Assembly (NCBI GenBank): GCA_902785705.1
Contig: CACZZN010000003.1
Coordinates: 1 to 64,000, forward strand
Length of the DNA: 64,000 bases
Direction of reading: 5' to 3'
Origin: an uncultured Veillonellaceae bacterium
Lineage (GTDB): Bacteria > Bacillota > Negativicutes > Selenomonadales > Selenomonadaceae
Positions within the stretch are counted from its first letter, which is position 1, and each line of letters begins with the position of its first letter. Both the position numbers and the translations under genes were made by a program. Positions 16,952 through 24,901 of this stretch are shown in pieces. The notes under the pieces were generated by a model. It made no database searches and had not been told where the DNA came from. It saw only the letters and a list, made by a program, of their open reading frames with translations.

Positions 16952-18409
16952 ATGACGCAGTTTGACAAGAGAAATATCAGCATGATGATGGATTTTTATG
17001 AGATGACGATGGCAAACGGTTATTTCCATGATCGGGATGCGGAGAAAAAGGTGGTATTTGACGTATTCTACCGGAAGAATCCGGATCAGGGCGGCTTTGC
17101 GATCTTTGCCGGACTGGAGCAGGTGATCGAGTATGTGGAGAATATGAGATTTTCCGAGGAAGACATCGCCTATTTTCGTGGGCAGCGGCTCTTTTCGGAG
17201 GAGTTCCTTTCCTATTTGCGGGATTTCCATTTCCATGGGGATATCTATGCGTTTGCGGAAGGAACCATCATGTACCCCGATGAACCGATTTTGACTGTTG
17301 TGGCGGATCTCATTGATGCGCAGCTTGTGGAAACCGCCATCCTGGCGCAGATCAATCATCAATCGCTGATCGCGACCAAGGCGCGGCGCATCGTGCGCGC
17401 TGCCGACGGACGCGCTGTCTCGGATTTCGGCGCAAGGCGGGCGCACAATATGGATGCGGCAACCTACGGGGCAAGGGCCGCTTATATCGGCGGCGTGGTG
17501 GGAACGGCAACGGTGTCTGCGGGGCAGATGTTCGGTATCCCGGTCAGCGGAACGATGGCACACAGCTGGGTCATGTTCTACGGGGATGAATTCGAGGCAT
17601 TCAAGCACTATGCGGAAATCTATCCCGATGCGACAGTGCTGCTCGTGGATACCTATGATGTCATTCATTCGGGGATACCCAACGCGATCCGTGTCGCAAA
17701 GGAAGTGCTGGAGCCCATGGGCAAGCGCCTGAGGGGCGTTCGCATCGATTCGGGGGATTTGGCCTATCTTTCCAAGCGCTTGCGTGCCATGCTGGATGAG
17801 GCGGGGCTGCAGGACTGCAAGATTGTCGTGTCGAACAGCTTGGATGAGTTCACGATCGCTTCCCTTTTGAACCAAGGGGCATGCATCGACAGTTTCGGCG
17901 TAGGCGAAAGGCTCATTACGGCACGTTCCGAGCCGGTGTTCGGCGCGGTGTACAAGATCGCGGCCGTTGGTGAAAATGGGCATTTTTCGCCGCGCATCAA
18001 GGTTTCGGAAAATGTGGAAAAAATCACGAACCCGGGACTGAAGGATGTCTACCGTGTCTATGATGCAAAGGGACAGGCGGTGGCAGATCTGTTGGCTGTT
18101 TGCGGGGAAGAGGTGGATATGTCGAAGCCTTTCCGCTATGTGGATCCGCAAAAACCGTGGAAGAACCGTTCCTTCGAGGGGTGCACGGCAAAGAATCTGC
18201 GCAGGCTCTATGTGCAGGATGGAAAGCGCACCCAGGAACTGCCGACGCTGGATGAGATACGCAGCTATGTCAAGGCGCAGTTGGACAACGAAATCTGGCA
18301 GGAGGAACAGCGTTTTGAGAATCCGCACCGCCATTATCTCGATATGACGCCGGACTACTATGAGCTGAAGATGGGGCTTTTGCATGAGACGCGCAAGCAG
18401 CATGCTTAA
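16952..18409 (+). CDS. pncB: Nicotinate phosphoribosyltransferase
   Basis: It salvages nicotinate to nicotinate mononucleotide for NAD synthesis. The 485-residue length and Firmicutes-type sequence fit PncB2-like enzymes: DFYEMTMANGYF at the start, AQINHQSLIATKARRIV, the conserved FGARRAHNMDAA near 150, and GTMAHSWVMFYGDE with the catalytic-loop His near 200. The IDSGDLAYLSK phosphoribose-binding motif follows. ATG at 16952 has AGGAG 6 bases upstream; the frame is open back to 16871 but reads low-complexity sequence. NAD metabolism recurs in this window (nadE, the sirtuin and the Nudix enzyme). Confidence 0.93.
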   Translation: MTQFDKRNISMMMDFYEMTMANGYFHDRDAEKKVVFDVFYRKNPDQGGFAIFAGLEQVIEYVENMRFSEEDIAYFRGQRLFSEEFLSYLRDFHFHGDIYAFAEGTIMYPDEPILTVVADLIDAQLVETAILAQINHQSLIATKARRIVRAADGRAVSDFGARRAHNMDAATYGARAAYIGGVVGTATVSAGQMFGIPVSGTMAHSWVMFYGDEFEAFKHYAEIYPDATVLLVDTYDVIHSGIPNAIRVAKEVLEPMGKRLRGVRIDSGDLAYLSKRLRAMLDEAGLQDCKIVVSNSLDEFTIASLLNQGACIDSFGVGERLITARSEPVFGAVYKIAAVGENGHFSPRIKVSENVEKITNPGLKDVYRVYDAKGQAVADLLAVCGEEVDMSKPFRYVDPQKPWKNRSFEGCTAKNLRRLYVQDGKRTQELPTLDEIRSYVKAQLDNEIWQEEQRFENPHRHYLDMTPDYYELKMGLLHETRKQHA

Positions 18410-18431
18410 GGAAATTTTTGGAGGATGATGG

Positions 18432-19280
18432 ATGTTTACGGGAAGGACGAAAAATCTTGGCATCCTTGGCTGGCCGGTGGAACACTCGCTTTCGCCTGCC
18501 ATGCAGAATGCCGCGCTCCAAAAGGCCGGTCTGGACTATGTGTACGTCGCGCTGCCCGTGCAGCCAAAGCATCTTGGGGATGCTGTCGCAGGGCTGCGGC
18601 ATATGGGGTTTGCCGGATGGAATGTCACCATTCCGCATAAATCGGAAATCCTTCCGCTGCTGGATGATGTACATGAGGATGCGCGCGTCATCGGCGCGGT
18701 CAACACGGTCGTGCGGAGTGGGGAAAAGCTCATCGGATACAACACGGATGTGGCGGGATTCCTGGCGGGACTGGAAGCAGCAGGATGCACGGCGGAGGGA
18801 AAGCATGCCGTCATGCTGGGGGCAGGCGGAGCGGCGAGGGCTGTGCTCTGGGGGCTCTGCAAATCCAAGGTGTCGGATATCGTGGTTGGCGTACGGAATC
18901 CGCAGAAAGCGCAGGCGCTGGCAGATGATTTCAGGGAATACGGAAGGATTTCCGTCTTCCATTGGGCGAATGATGTTTTTGCCGAAGCGCTGTCCCAAGC
19001 GGAACTGCTCATCAACACGACGCCCATCGGGATGTATCCGAAGGTGGACGACATGCCGCCCGTGGAGCTGAAACGGCTGCCGAAGTCCGCGCTGGTCTAT
19101 GATATCATCTATACGCCCGAGAAGACGAAGCTGCTGCAGGAGGCGGAGCGGCTTGGGCATTCCGTCGTGAACGGCGAGCCCATGCTGGTGGGGCAGGGAG
19201 CCGAGGCGTTCAGACTTTGGACGGGGGTGCAGCCCGACGAAGCGTTGATGAGGAGAATACTTCGCGAAGGCTTGGTATAG
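18432..19280 (+). CDS. aroE: Shikimate 5-dehydrogenase
   Basis: It reduces 3-dehydroshikimate to shikimate with NADPH in aromatic amino acid synthesis. The 282-residue protein shows the substrate site SLSPAMQNAA, the catalytic Lys in NVTIPHK near residue 67, the AVNTVV and YNTDVAGF elements, the nucleotide-binding loop GAGGAARAV, and NTTPIGMYP with the closing YTPEKTKLL. The ribosome binding site GGAGG is 8 bases upstream of the ATG. It follows pncB by 22 bases, so they are probably one transcript together with the deacetylase that follows. Confidence 0.95.
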   Translation: MFTGRTKNLGILGWPVEHSLSPAMQNAALQKAGLDYVYVALPVQPKHLGDAVAGLRHMGFAGWNVTIPHKSEILPLLDDVHEDARVIGAVNTVVRSGEKLIGYNTDVAGFLAGLEAAGCTAEGKHAVMLGAGGAARAVLWGLCKSKVSDIVVGVRNPQKAQALADDFREYGRISVFHWANDVFAEALSQAELLINTTPIGMYPKVDDMPPVELKRLPKSALVYDIIYTPEKTKLLQEAERLGHSVVNGEPMLVGQGAEAFRLWTGVQPDEALMRRILREGLV

Positions 19281-19290
19281 ATAGGGAAGG

Positions 19291-20133
19291 ATGACGTATT
19301 TGTATATGGTGTGGAAGAAAGCCCTTGCAGAGAGACGGCTTCTGCTGGGCGTTTTGGCGGGACTGTCGCTGATGCTGGCGGTTTGCTTCATGGAAGCGGG
19401 GGAACTGCATGCCGAGAGCACCACGGATGTTGAAAACGGGCCGAAAATCCTGGTGCTGAACTATCATAAAATCGACGAAGCGTTTCATCCGCTTTCGGTT
19501 TCGCCTGCGCTGTTCGATGAACAAATGCGCTTTTTGAAGGAACAGGGCTACCATACGATATCTCCGCAGGATCTTCAGGCCGCGCTGGAAGGGGAGGACC
19601 GGCTTCCGTCCAATCCTGTGCTGATTACTTTTGATGATGGCTATGCGGACAATTATGCGAATGCCTATCCCATCCTGAAGCAGTACGATATGAAGGCGAC
19701 GATTTTCGTGGTGGCGGGTTTTGTGGGAAAAAGCGAGAGATATCTCACATGGGAGCAGCTCCGTGAGATGGAGCAGAACGGCATCACGATCGAATCCCAT
19801 ACGATGAACCATATCCCCTTGGAGGAACTTACGGATGAGCAGATCCGCACGGAGCTTCGGGATTCCAAGCAGCTTCTGGAGGAGCATCTGGGGCATCCCA
19901 TTCAATACATTGCCTATCCGACCGGGACCTACAACCTCCATATTGCCGCGCTGGCCAAGGAAGCGGGTTATGAGGCGGCATATACCATCAAATACGGAAA
20001 TGTGGATCTGGGAAGCAATCTTTATGCCTTGGAGCGCACGCCTGTCTTCCACACGGAAAACACCATGCAGTCCTTTTATGAACGGCTTCGCTATCGGCCC
20101 TTGTTCGAAGAATTCGGATGGAGGAAGCGCTGA
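19291..20133 (+). CDS. Secreted or membrane-anchored polysaccharide deacetylase
   Basis: A 280-residue carbohydrate esterase family 4 protein. An N-terminal hydrophobic segment (LLLGVLAGLSLMLAVCF) acts as signal or anchor, so the enzyme works outside the membrane. The NodB-homology domain follows: VLNYHKI, the first metal Asp pair in ITFDDGYADNY, the zinc histidines in SHTMNH, and AYPTGTYN. These are the standard metal and catalytic motifs for N-deacetylation of peptidoglycan or another polysaccharide. The substrate cannot be told from sequence. The gene starts 10 bases after aroE with a GGAAGG site. Confidence 0.87.
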   Translation: MTYLYMVWKKALAERRLLLGVLAGLSLMLAVCFMEAGELHAESTTDVENGPKILVLNYHKIDEAFHPLSVSPALFDEQMRFLKEQGYHTISPQDLQAALEGEDRLPSNPVLITFDDGYADNYANAYPILKQYDMKATIFVVAGFVGKSERYLTWEQLREMEQNGITIESHTMNHIPLEELTDEQIRTELRDSKQLLEEHLGHPIQYIAYPTGTYNLHIAALAKEAGYEAAYTIKYGNVDLGSNLYALERTPVFHTENTMQSFYERLRYRPLFEEFGWRKR

Positions 20134-20187
20134 GCATATCGATGGGGATTGCCTGATGAAAATGGCACGCATGCCGATGACGCCAAA

Positions 20188-20248
20188 CCCCAAGAAACAA
20201 GGGCTTCCAGAGAATTTGATATGCTCTGGAAGCCCTCGTTTCTTGGGG
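20188..20248. terminator. Long bidirectional terminator
   Basis: Two 25-base arms (starting CCCCAAGAAAC and ending GTTTCTTGGGG) pair with one mismatch around an 11-base loop. T-rich sequence follows on both strands. It separates the deacetylase from the convergent cupin gene. Confidence 0.85.
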
Positions 20249-20251
20249 TAT

Positions 20252-20608
20252 TTATTTCTCCACGACACCGTCCGTTGCGGTGTATTCCTCCAGGGAATTT
20301 TCCTTGGTTTGGATGCAGACGTAGCTGATGCCCTCGTCTGCTGCGGCAAAGAACTGGCGGCGTGCCGCCGGGGAGATCCGCAGCCAGTCGCCTGCTGTCA
20401 GTTCCGTTGTCTCACCATCGATCACGGCTTTTCCGTGTCCGGCAGTGATGAAGTAAATTTCTTCGTTTTTCTTGTGATAATGCACGAAAGGCACATTGGC
20501 GCCTGCCGGAAGATGGTTCACGCTGACTTCCGCTCCCGTCAGGTGCAGCTTGTCATGCAGTTCTGTCCTTGCCTCGTTGCCTACGCTGACCTTGTCAAAA
20601 TTTTTCAT
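20252..20608 (-). CDS. Single-domain cupin protein
   Basis: A 118-residue cupin with both barrel motifs: HYHKKNEEIYFITAGHGKAVIDGE for motif 1 and GDWLRISPAARRQFFA for motif 2. The two histidines and the glutamate of motif 1 form a metal site, but motif 2 has no clear histidine, so the metal site is incomplete compared with metal cupins. The substrate is unknown. The ribosome binding site GGAGGG is good. Its promoter carries the same two 19-bp palindromes as the sirtuin promoter, so it belongs to the same regulon as the sirtuin and macrodomain genes. Confidence 0.75.
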   Translation of the reverse strand: MKNFDKVSVGNEARTELHDKLHLTGAEVSVNHLPAGANVPFVHYHKKNEEIYFITAGHGKAVIDGETTELTAGDWLRISPAARRQFFAAADEGISYVCIQTKENSLEEYTATDGVVEK

Positions 20609-20638
20609 GTCTTAGCCCTCCAAACAAAATTTCTTTGA

Positions 20639-20699
20639 TGTAACATCCTTGGTTACAATAAGAGAATAGCACAGTGTTGATGTAATGTCAATGGCTACA
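20639..20699 (-). promoter_or_regulatory. Cupin promoter with two 19-bp operators (sites A and B)
   Basis: On the minus strand TTGACA (20686-20691) and TATTCT (20663-20668) are exactly 17 bases apart. Site B (20681-20699, TGTAATGTCAATGGCTACA) covers the -35 element and site A (20639-20657, TGTAACATCCTTGGTTACA) covers the transcription start. The two sites start 42 bp apart, about four helical turns. Both match the pair at the sirtuin/Rrf2 promoter region. Confidence 0.75.
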
Positions 20700-21536
20700 A
20701 CAAAATTTTTCTCCCAACACGTTTCGATATATTTCCGCATCTTCATCTTTGAACACATCGAACACCACCGTCATGGCAGAACCGTGCTGCATCAGCCAAT
20801 CCGACACGGTTTTGACGGCAATCTGCGCCGCCTGTTCTCCGGGGAAATGAAACTCTCCCGTGGAGATGCAGCAAAAGGCAAGGCTTTGCAGATGGTGCTT
20901 TGCCGCAAGTTCCAAGCAGGAACGGTAGCAATCGGACAAAAGGGCCGCTTCTTTTGCGGTTGGATTCCTTCCGGCGGCGATGATCGGGCCTACGGTGTGA
21001 AGGACATAGCGGCCGGGGAGGTTGAATGCCGGAGTGATTTTGGCTTTGCCGGTGGGCTCCTCGTGTCCTTGCTCTTTCATCAGACGGTCGCAGGCATTCC
21101 GAAGCTGCAGTCCCGCCGCCGAGTGGATGGCATTGTCGATACAGGCATGGCACGGCACGAAACAACCCAAGAGCGCACTGTTGGCGGCGTTGACAATGCC
21201 GTCTGCCGCCAGGCGGGTGATGTCGCCCTGCCACAGAATCATCCTGTCGGCAGGGAACCCCTGAGACATGCGATCGCCCCGCGATGCATCGGCAATCGTG
21301 GGGAGCGAGGAAAGCCGGACGATTCCCTTTTCCATCGCTTCTTCCTGCAGCAGAATGTCCTGTTCCCGCAGAAAGTCCTGCGAAATATCTCCGGCGGGCC
21401 GCACGTTCATCAGCGAGCGCAGCAGGCGCCGCTGGGCGCTGACGGTCTGGGGGAATGCAGCGGCATCCTCCCGGTAATGGGGCATTTCGGTCAGCAGGAT
21501 GTTGTTGAGAAACAGCAGTCGCTCAAGGCGTGTCAT
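20688..21536 (-). CDS. Zinc-dependent macrodomain protein-ADP-ribose hydrolase
   Basis: A 282-residue macrodomain protein of the type found beside SirTM sirtuins in Gram-positive pathogens, where it removes ADP-ribose from protein. After a ~85-residue helical N-terminal part comes the macrodomain: GDITRLAADGIVNAANSALLG, then CFVPCHACIDNAIHSAAG, which carries the Cys/His/Cys zinc ligands of this subclass, then HTVGPII and CCISTGEFHFP for the phosphate loop. The ATG at 21536 has GGGGAGGA upstream and is 15 bases from the sirtuin stop, so the two are one operon. The last codons overlap the cupin promoter and operator B. Confidence 0.88.
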   Translation of the reverse strand: MTRLERLLFLNNILLTEMPHYREDAAAFPQTVSAQRRLLRSLMNVRPAGDISQDFLREQDILLQEEAMEKGIVRLSSLPTIADASRGDRMSQGFPADRMILWQGDITRLAADGIVNAANSALLGCFVPCHACIDNAIHSAAGLQLRNACDRLMKEQGHEEPTGKAKITPAFNLPGRYVLHTVGPIIAAGRNPTAKEAALLSDCYRSCLELAAKHHLQSLAFCCISTGEFHFPGEQAAQIAVKTVSDWLMQHGSAMTVVFDVFKDEDAEIYRNVLGEKFCCSH

Positions 21537-21551
21537 ATCGATTCCTCCCCG

Positions 21552-22400
21552 TCAGATTTCATGCTCTGCCAAAAGGGCAAGTGCTTCACGGATATCGCTC
21601 TTGACACGGATACTTCGTGCCTCGATTTCCTCCGGCACATAGGGTTCTTCCTGATTGATGGCAGCAAAGGCGGCGGCAGGATTCTCCGCCGTCATGCGCC
21701 AGAAAGGAAACTTGATGATGCCCGGGGTGTTCATCCCTACGCCCAATTCCAGGTAAAGGATGCGGTCGGTCTTGTGATGCCGCAGGAAATCCTGATAGCG
21801 CCCGGAGGCTTCCCGCCAGCCATCGTCTTCCACAAAGGTATCGTCGCAGCGCAGGTTCATTTCCATTGTTCCGCCGCAGACGGGACACTTGGGCACGAGT
21901 TCTGTGGGAATACGCATATCCCGTTCTTCCGCTATCATACGGCGTACCGCTTCTTCATTGTCGTAGGTCTTCCCGTGGCAGGGCGTCTTGCATTGCCATA
22001 GGCCGTAGTCGCCTTGGGTGTAGAAAAGCCGTTCCTTGGCAAAACCATTGTTTTGAAAAAGGTGATCCACATTGGTGGTAAGGACAAAATAATCTTTTTC
22101 CTTCACGATGCGGAGCAAGTCTTCATGTACCGCGCTTTTCGGCTGGTCATAGCGATTGCAGTAAATATTGCGGCTCCAGAAGGCCCATTTTTCCTCCTCG
22201 GTGGGATAGGGAAAGAACCCGCCCGAATACATATCGTGGAAATGATATTTCTGTTCAAAATCGGCAAAGTGTTTTTGAAAACGCTCTCCTGCGTAAGTAT
22301 AGCCCGCTGCCGTACTGAGTCCTGCGCCCGCGCCGACCAGGACGGCATCTGCGTCTTCGATGGCTTTTTTCAGCCGTAAAATATCCTTGGTTGCTTTCAT
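21552..22400 (-). CDS. SirTM-type sirtuin (protein ADP-ribosyltransferase family)
   Basis: A 282-residue Sir2-family protein resembling class M sirtuins, which ADP-ribosylate a lipoylated GcvH-like protein instead of deacetylating. Visible motifs are VLVGAGAGLSTAAGYTYAG for NAD binding, TTNVDHLFQNNGF, YTQGDYGLWQC in place of the classical catalytic HG, a CPVCGG zinc knuckle pair with the earlier Cys residues, and ELGVGMNTPGIIKFPFW near the end. ATG at 22400 is preferred because GGAGG lies 5 bases upstream. It is the first gene of a two-gene operon with the macrodomain hydrolase. No GcvH-L or lipoate ligase gene is next to it, unlike the known operons. Confidence 0.85.
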   Translation of the reverse strand: MKATKDILRLKKAIEDADAVLVGAGAGLSTAAGYTYAGERFQKHFADFEQKYHFHDMYSGGFFPYPTEEEKWAFWSRNIYCNRYDQPKSAVHEDLLRIVKEKDYFVLTTNVDHLFQNNGFAKERLFYTQGDYGLWQCKTPCHGKTYDNEEAVRRMIAEERDMRIPTELVPKCPVCGGTMEMNLRCDDTFVEDDGWREASGRYQDFLRHHKTDRILYLELGVGMNTPGIIKFPFWRMTAENPAAAFAAINQEEPYVPEEIEARSIRVKSDIREALALLAEHEI

Positions 22401-22411
22401 CGTGACCTCCA

Positions 22412-22489
22412 TTGACAAAATTCCATAGGTGTAATAATATATGTTACAATGGATTATAGGTTAGATTTGATGTAATGTCAATAGGTACA
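22412..22489. promoter_or_regulatory. Divergent sirtuin / Rrf2 promoters with two 19-bp operators (sites C and D)
   Basis: Minus strand: TTGACA (22476-22481) and TATAAT (22453-22458), 17-base spacing, reading into the sirtuin. Plus strand: TTGACA (22412-22417) and TAATAT (22435-22440), 17-base spacing, reading into the Rrf2 gene. Site C (22430-22448, TGTAATAATATATGTTACA) and site D (22471-22489, TGTAATGTCAATAGGTACA) lie over these elements, 41 bp apart. The sites imply autoregulation plus repression of the sirtuin. Confidence 0.78.
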
Positions 22490-22512
22490 TCGAAAATCAG
22501 GAGGGAGTCCGT

Positions 22513-22935
22513 ATGCAATTTTCGGTTCGTCTTCCCGTGGCGACTCACATCTTGCTGTGTATCGGGAAGTTCCAAGGGGAGTACAAGACCACCTCCACTT
22601 TCCTCGCGGGGAGTGTCAACGTCCATCCGGTCATCATACGAAAAACCTTGGGGCAGCTTCGAGCCGCGGGTTTGGTGGAAGTCGCGGCGGGAGTAGGAGG
22701 AGCGAAGCTGACAAAAAGCCCGAGGGACATCACGCTGCTGGATGTCTTTCGGGCTGTGGAAGAAGAGGAAGATCTGTTCCACTTCCAGGAAAACCCCAAT
22801 CCCCAATGTCCTGTGGGCAGGAATATCCATCGCGTGTTGGGGACGAGGCTGGAGAAGATCAAGCAGCACATGATGGATGATTTGGCGGGAATCACTTTGG
22901 AGGAATTATTGCATGCGGTTGACGAAGAGAATTGA
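22513..22935 (+). CDS. Rrf2-family transcriptional regulator
   Basis: A 140-residue winged-helix regulator of the YwnA-like branch of Rrf2: FSVRLPVATHILLCI at the start, the recognition helix in VNVHPVIIRKTLGQLRAAGLVE, and the wing GVGGAKLTKSPRDITLLDVF. It does not have the three-cysteine cluster of IscR-type members; one Cys lies in NPQCPVGRNI, with another near the N-terminus, so a thiol redox switch is conceivable. It is transcribed divergently from the sirtuin-macrodomain operon and its own promoter holds operators C and D. It is the obvious candidate regulator for all four sites. Confidence 0.83.
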   Translation: MQFSVRLPVATHILLCIGKFQGEYKTTSTFLAGSVNVHPVIIRKTLGQLRAAGLVEVAAGVGGAKLTKSPRDITLLDVFRAVEEEEDLFHFQENPNPQCPVGRNIHRVLGTRLEKIKQHMMDDLAGITLEELLHAVDEEN

Positions 22936-22944
22936 TCGTGGATG

Positions 22945-22962
22945 AATCAGTGTTTCTTTAAA
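22945..22962 (+). repeat. Solo end of the inverted-repeat element family
   Basis: AATCAGTGTTTCTTTAAA closely matches the outer end (ATCAGTGTTTCCTTAAG) of the large element at 41.1 kb. No second arm is present here. Confidence 0.4.
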
Positions 22963-22980
22963 ATTTTCTAAAGGGGATGC

Positions 22981-23009
22981 TTGTTTTTTGCTTCTCCTGG
23001 GTGCATAAT
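22981..23009 (+). promoter_or_regulatory. Sigma-A-type promoter of the small secreted protein
   Basis: TTGTTT and CATAAT are 17 bases apart, with the ribosome binding site AGGAGG about 35 bases downstream. Confidence 0.55.
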
Positions 23010-23056
23010 GAGTGCATGGGATTATATTGTGCCCAATGGAATAGGAGGAAAACAAC

Positions 23057-23272
23057 ATGCGAAAGTTCTTTGCCATAGGTGCGATGGCGGCTTTGATGGT
23101 GGCGGGATCCTTGGTGAATATGCCGGCGGCAAGTGCGGCGGACGGTTCCGGGGTACCATACTGCGGCGGCAGATATTACGACAGGGGCGGGGATTGCTGG
23201 TCTGACGGCAACGCTGATTCTGACGGCAGAGGCTATGGTTGCTATGGTCGCGGTGGAAGAGGCTGCTGGTAA
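23057..23272 (+). CDS. Small secreted Gly/Tyr/Cys-rich protein
   Basis: A 71-residue protein with a clear signal peptide: a basic MRKFF start, a hydrophobic core to about residue 18 and an ASAAD cleavage region near 27. The mature ~43 residues are rich in Gly, Tyr, Arg and Asp and hold four Cys in the order YCGG, DCW, GCYG, GCW, with no hydrophobic stretch. I do not recognise the family. It has its own promoter, a strong AGGAGG site and its own terminator, so it is an independent gene. Possible roles are an extracellular disulfide-bonded peptide, a metal-binding peptide or a cell-surface component; none can be shown. Confidence 0.72.
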   Translation: MRKFFAIGAMAALMVAGSLVNMPAASAADGSGVPYCGGRYYDRGGDCWSDGNADSDGRGYGCYGRGGRGCW

Positions 23273-23305
23273 GCTCTTTTCGGCAATCGCAGAAGCAAAA
23301 GAAAA

Positions 23306-23347
23306 TCTCCCGGGGATAACGTGTTCCGTCACCTCGGGAGTTTTTTT
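23306..23347. terminator. Bidirectional terminator
   Basis: CTCCCGGGG pairs with CCTCGGGAG and is followed by seven T. It serves the small secreted gene and, on the other strand, the convergent oxaloacetate decarboxylase gene. Confidence 0.8.
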
Positions 23348-23366
23348 GCTTGATTTTCTTTGCGCC

Positions 23367-24752
23367 TTATTTTACATAAGCGGTGATCTGCTTGAAGTGC
23401 TTCTTGAAGAACTCTTCGGCGACCTGCGGGAAGAGCGCGTAGGAGAGCACATCCTCATCGGAAGGATTCAGATAGCCCTTCTGCTTCATTTCTTCCTTGA
23501 ACTGTTCAAAGGTCATGCCCTTTGCATCCTCAATGGAGCAGTCCTCGATGATCTCGTCTTCGGGAATGCCGAGTGTCTTGGTGAGGAATTCCTTTTCTAC
23601 GGGAACCGGCGTACGGCCGAACTTGCCGCGGGCAAGATCCTTGAATTCCTTCGGGACCATCTTGTAGCGCTCGCCGGACATGACGTTGAAGGTCGCCATG
23701 GTTCCGACGATCTGGCTGGAGGGGGTGACAAGCGGCGGATAGCCTACATCCTTGCGGACGCGCGGCATCTCATCCAGCAGATCCTGATACTTGTCCTCCA
23801 TGCCCGCTTCTTTCAGCTGGTTCGCAAGGTTGGAGAGCATGCCGCCCGGAATCTGGAAGTCCAGTACGTTCGGATTGATATCGAAATAGCCCTTGAGCTT
23901 GAATTCATCGATAATGCGTTTCTTGACGCCAAGGAAGTGTTTGGAGATCGGCGTCATGGCCTGACGGTCCAGTCCGGTATCGCGCTCCTCGCCCTCCAGC
24001 GCGGCCACCATCGTCTCCGTGCAGGGCTGGCTGGTATCGCTGGAGAAAGGAGCCAGCGCGCAGTCGATGATATCGACGCCTGCTTCCACGGCCTTCAGGT
24101 AAGTTGCATGTCCGAATCCGGAAGTGCAGTGCGTATGGAGCTCCACGGGAATCTTGAGGGCTTCCTTGAGCTTCTTTACCAGATCATAAGCAACATAGGG
24201 CTCCAGCAGTCCGGACATATCCTTGATGCAGACGGAATGGCAGCCCATTTCCTCCAGTTCTTTTGCCAGCTCAACGAATTTCTCATTGGTGTGGACCGGG
24301 CTGATGGTGTAGACGAGGCAGCCCTGTACATGCGGCTTTTCAGGGCACGCAAGCGCAGCATTGATCGCGACCTTCAGGTTGCGCACATCATTGAGCGCAT
24401 CGAAGATGCGGAATACGCCAATGCCATGCGCGGAAGCCTTCTGCACGAATTTCTCTACGACATCGTTGGAGTAGTGATTATAGCCAAGGAGATTCTGCCC
24501 GCGCAGCAGCATCTGGATCGGAGTTTTGAGATTCGCTTTCAGAGTATCCAGGCGTTCCCACGGGTCTTCGTCCAAAAAACGCAGGCAGGTATCGAATGTA
24601 GCGCCGCCCCATGCTTCCAGAGCGTTGTAGCCAATCTTGTCAAGCGCCTCCAACTGCGGCAGCATGTCTTCGATGCGCATGCGCGTCGCAACAAGGGACT
24701 GATGACCATCACGGAGAACGGTCTCAGTGATTTTTACCGGGTTTTTTGCCAT
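23367..24752 (-). CDS. Oxaloacetate decarboxylase alpha subunit / carboxyltransferase (biotin domain absent)
   Basis: The 461-residue protein is the carboxyltransferase of the pyruvate carboxylase B / oxaloacetate decarboxylase alpha / transcarboxylase 5S family. The TIM-barrel motif ETVLRDGHQSL at the start, the catalytic Lys region in CIKDMSGLL, and metal-site HTH (ELHTHCTSG) are all present, with a conserved PGGMLSNL in the second domain. The usual C-terminal biotin carrier domain (~120 residues ending in AMKM) is missing, so biotin must come on a separate protein, as in several Negativicutes. Partner beta/gamma/biotin subunits are not in the window. It may act in oxaloacetate or methylmalonyl-CoA metabolism; the exact substrate is not clear. 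Confidence 0.88.
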   Translation of the reverse strand: MAKNPVKITETVLRDGHQSLVATRMRIEDMLPQLEALDKIGYNALEAWGGATFDTCLRFLDEDPWERLDTLKANLKTPIQMLLRGQNLLGYNHYSNDVVEKFVQKASAHGIGVFRIFDALNDVRNLKVAINAALACPEKPHVQGCLVYTISPVHTNEKFVELAKELEEMGCHSVCIKDMSGLLEPYVAYDLVKKLKEALKIPVELHTHCTSGFGHATYLKAVEAGVDIIDCALAPFSSDTSQPCTETMVAALEGEERDTGLDRQAMTPISKHFLGVKKRIIDEFKLKGYFDINPNVLDFQIPGGMLSNLANQLKEAGMEDKYQDLLDEMPRVRKDVGYPPLVTPSSQIVGTMATFNVMSGERYKMVPKEFKDLARGKFGRTPVPVEKEFLTKTLGIPEDEIIEDCSIEDAKGMTFEQFKEEMKQKGYLNPSDEDVLSYALFPQVAEEFFKKHFKQITAYVK

Positions 24753-24901
24753 AATAAAACACTCTCCTCTGAATGATAGTGATATAAACCGTACCTATGG
24801 CACGATTTATGAAGTACATGGAAACGCGAGCGGAATCATCGGCGGGAACCGTTGCCGCTCCTGTGTGCGCAAGGTTTTTTCAAAATTTACACCACAACTA
24901 T

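Noticed and set aside
23133..24776. Plus-strand frame of 547 codons over the carboxyltransferase gene
   Set aside because: It starts inside the small secreted gene and runs antisense to a gene with clear motifs, promoter and terminator. It has no ribosome binding site.
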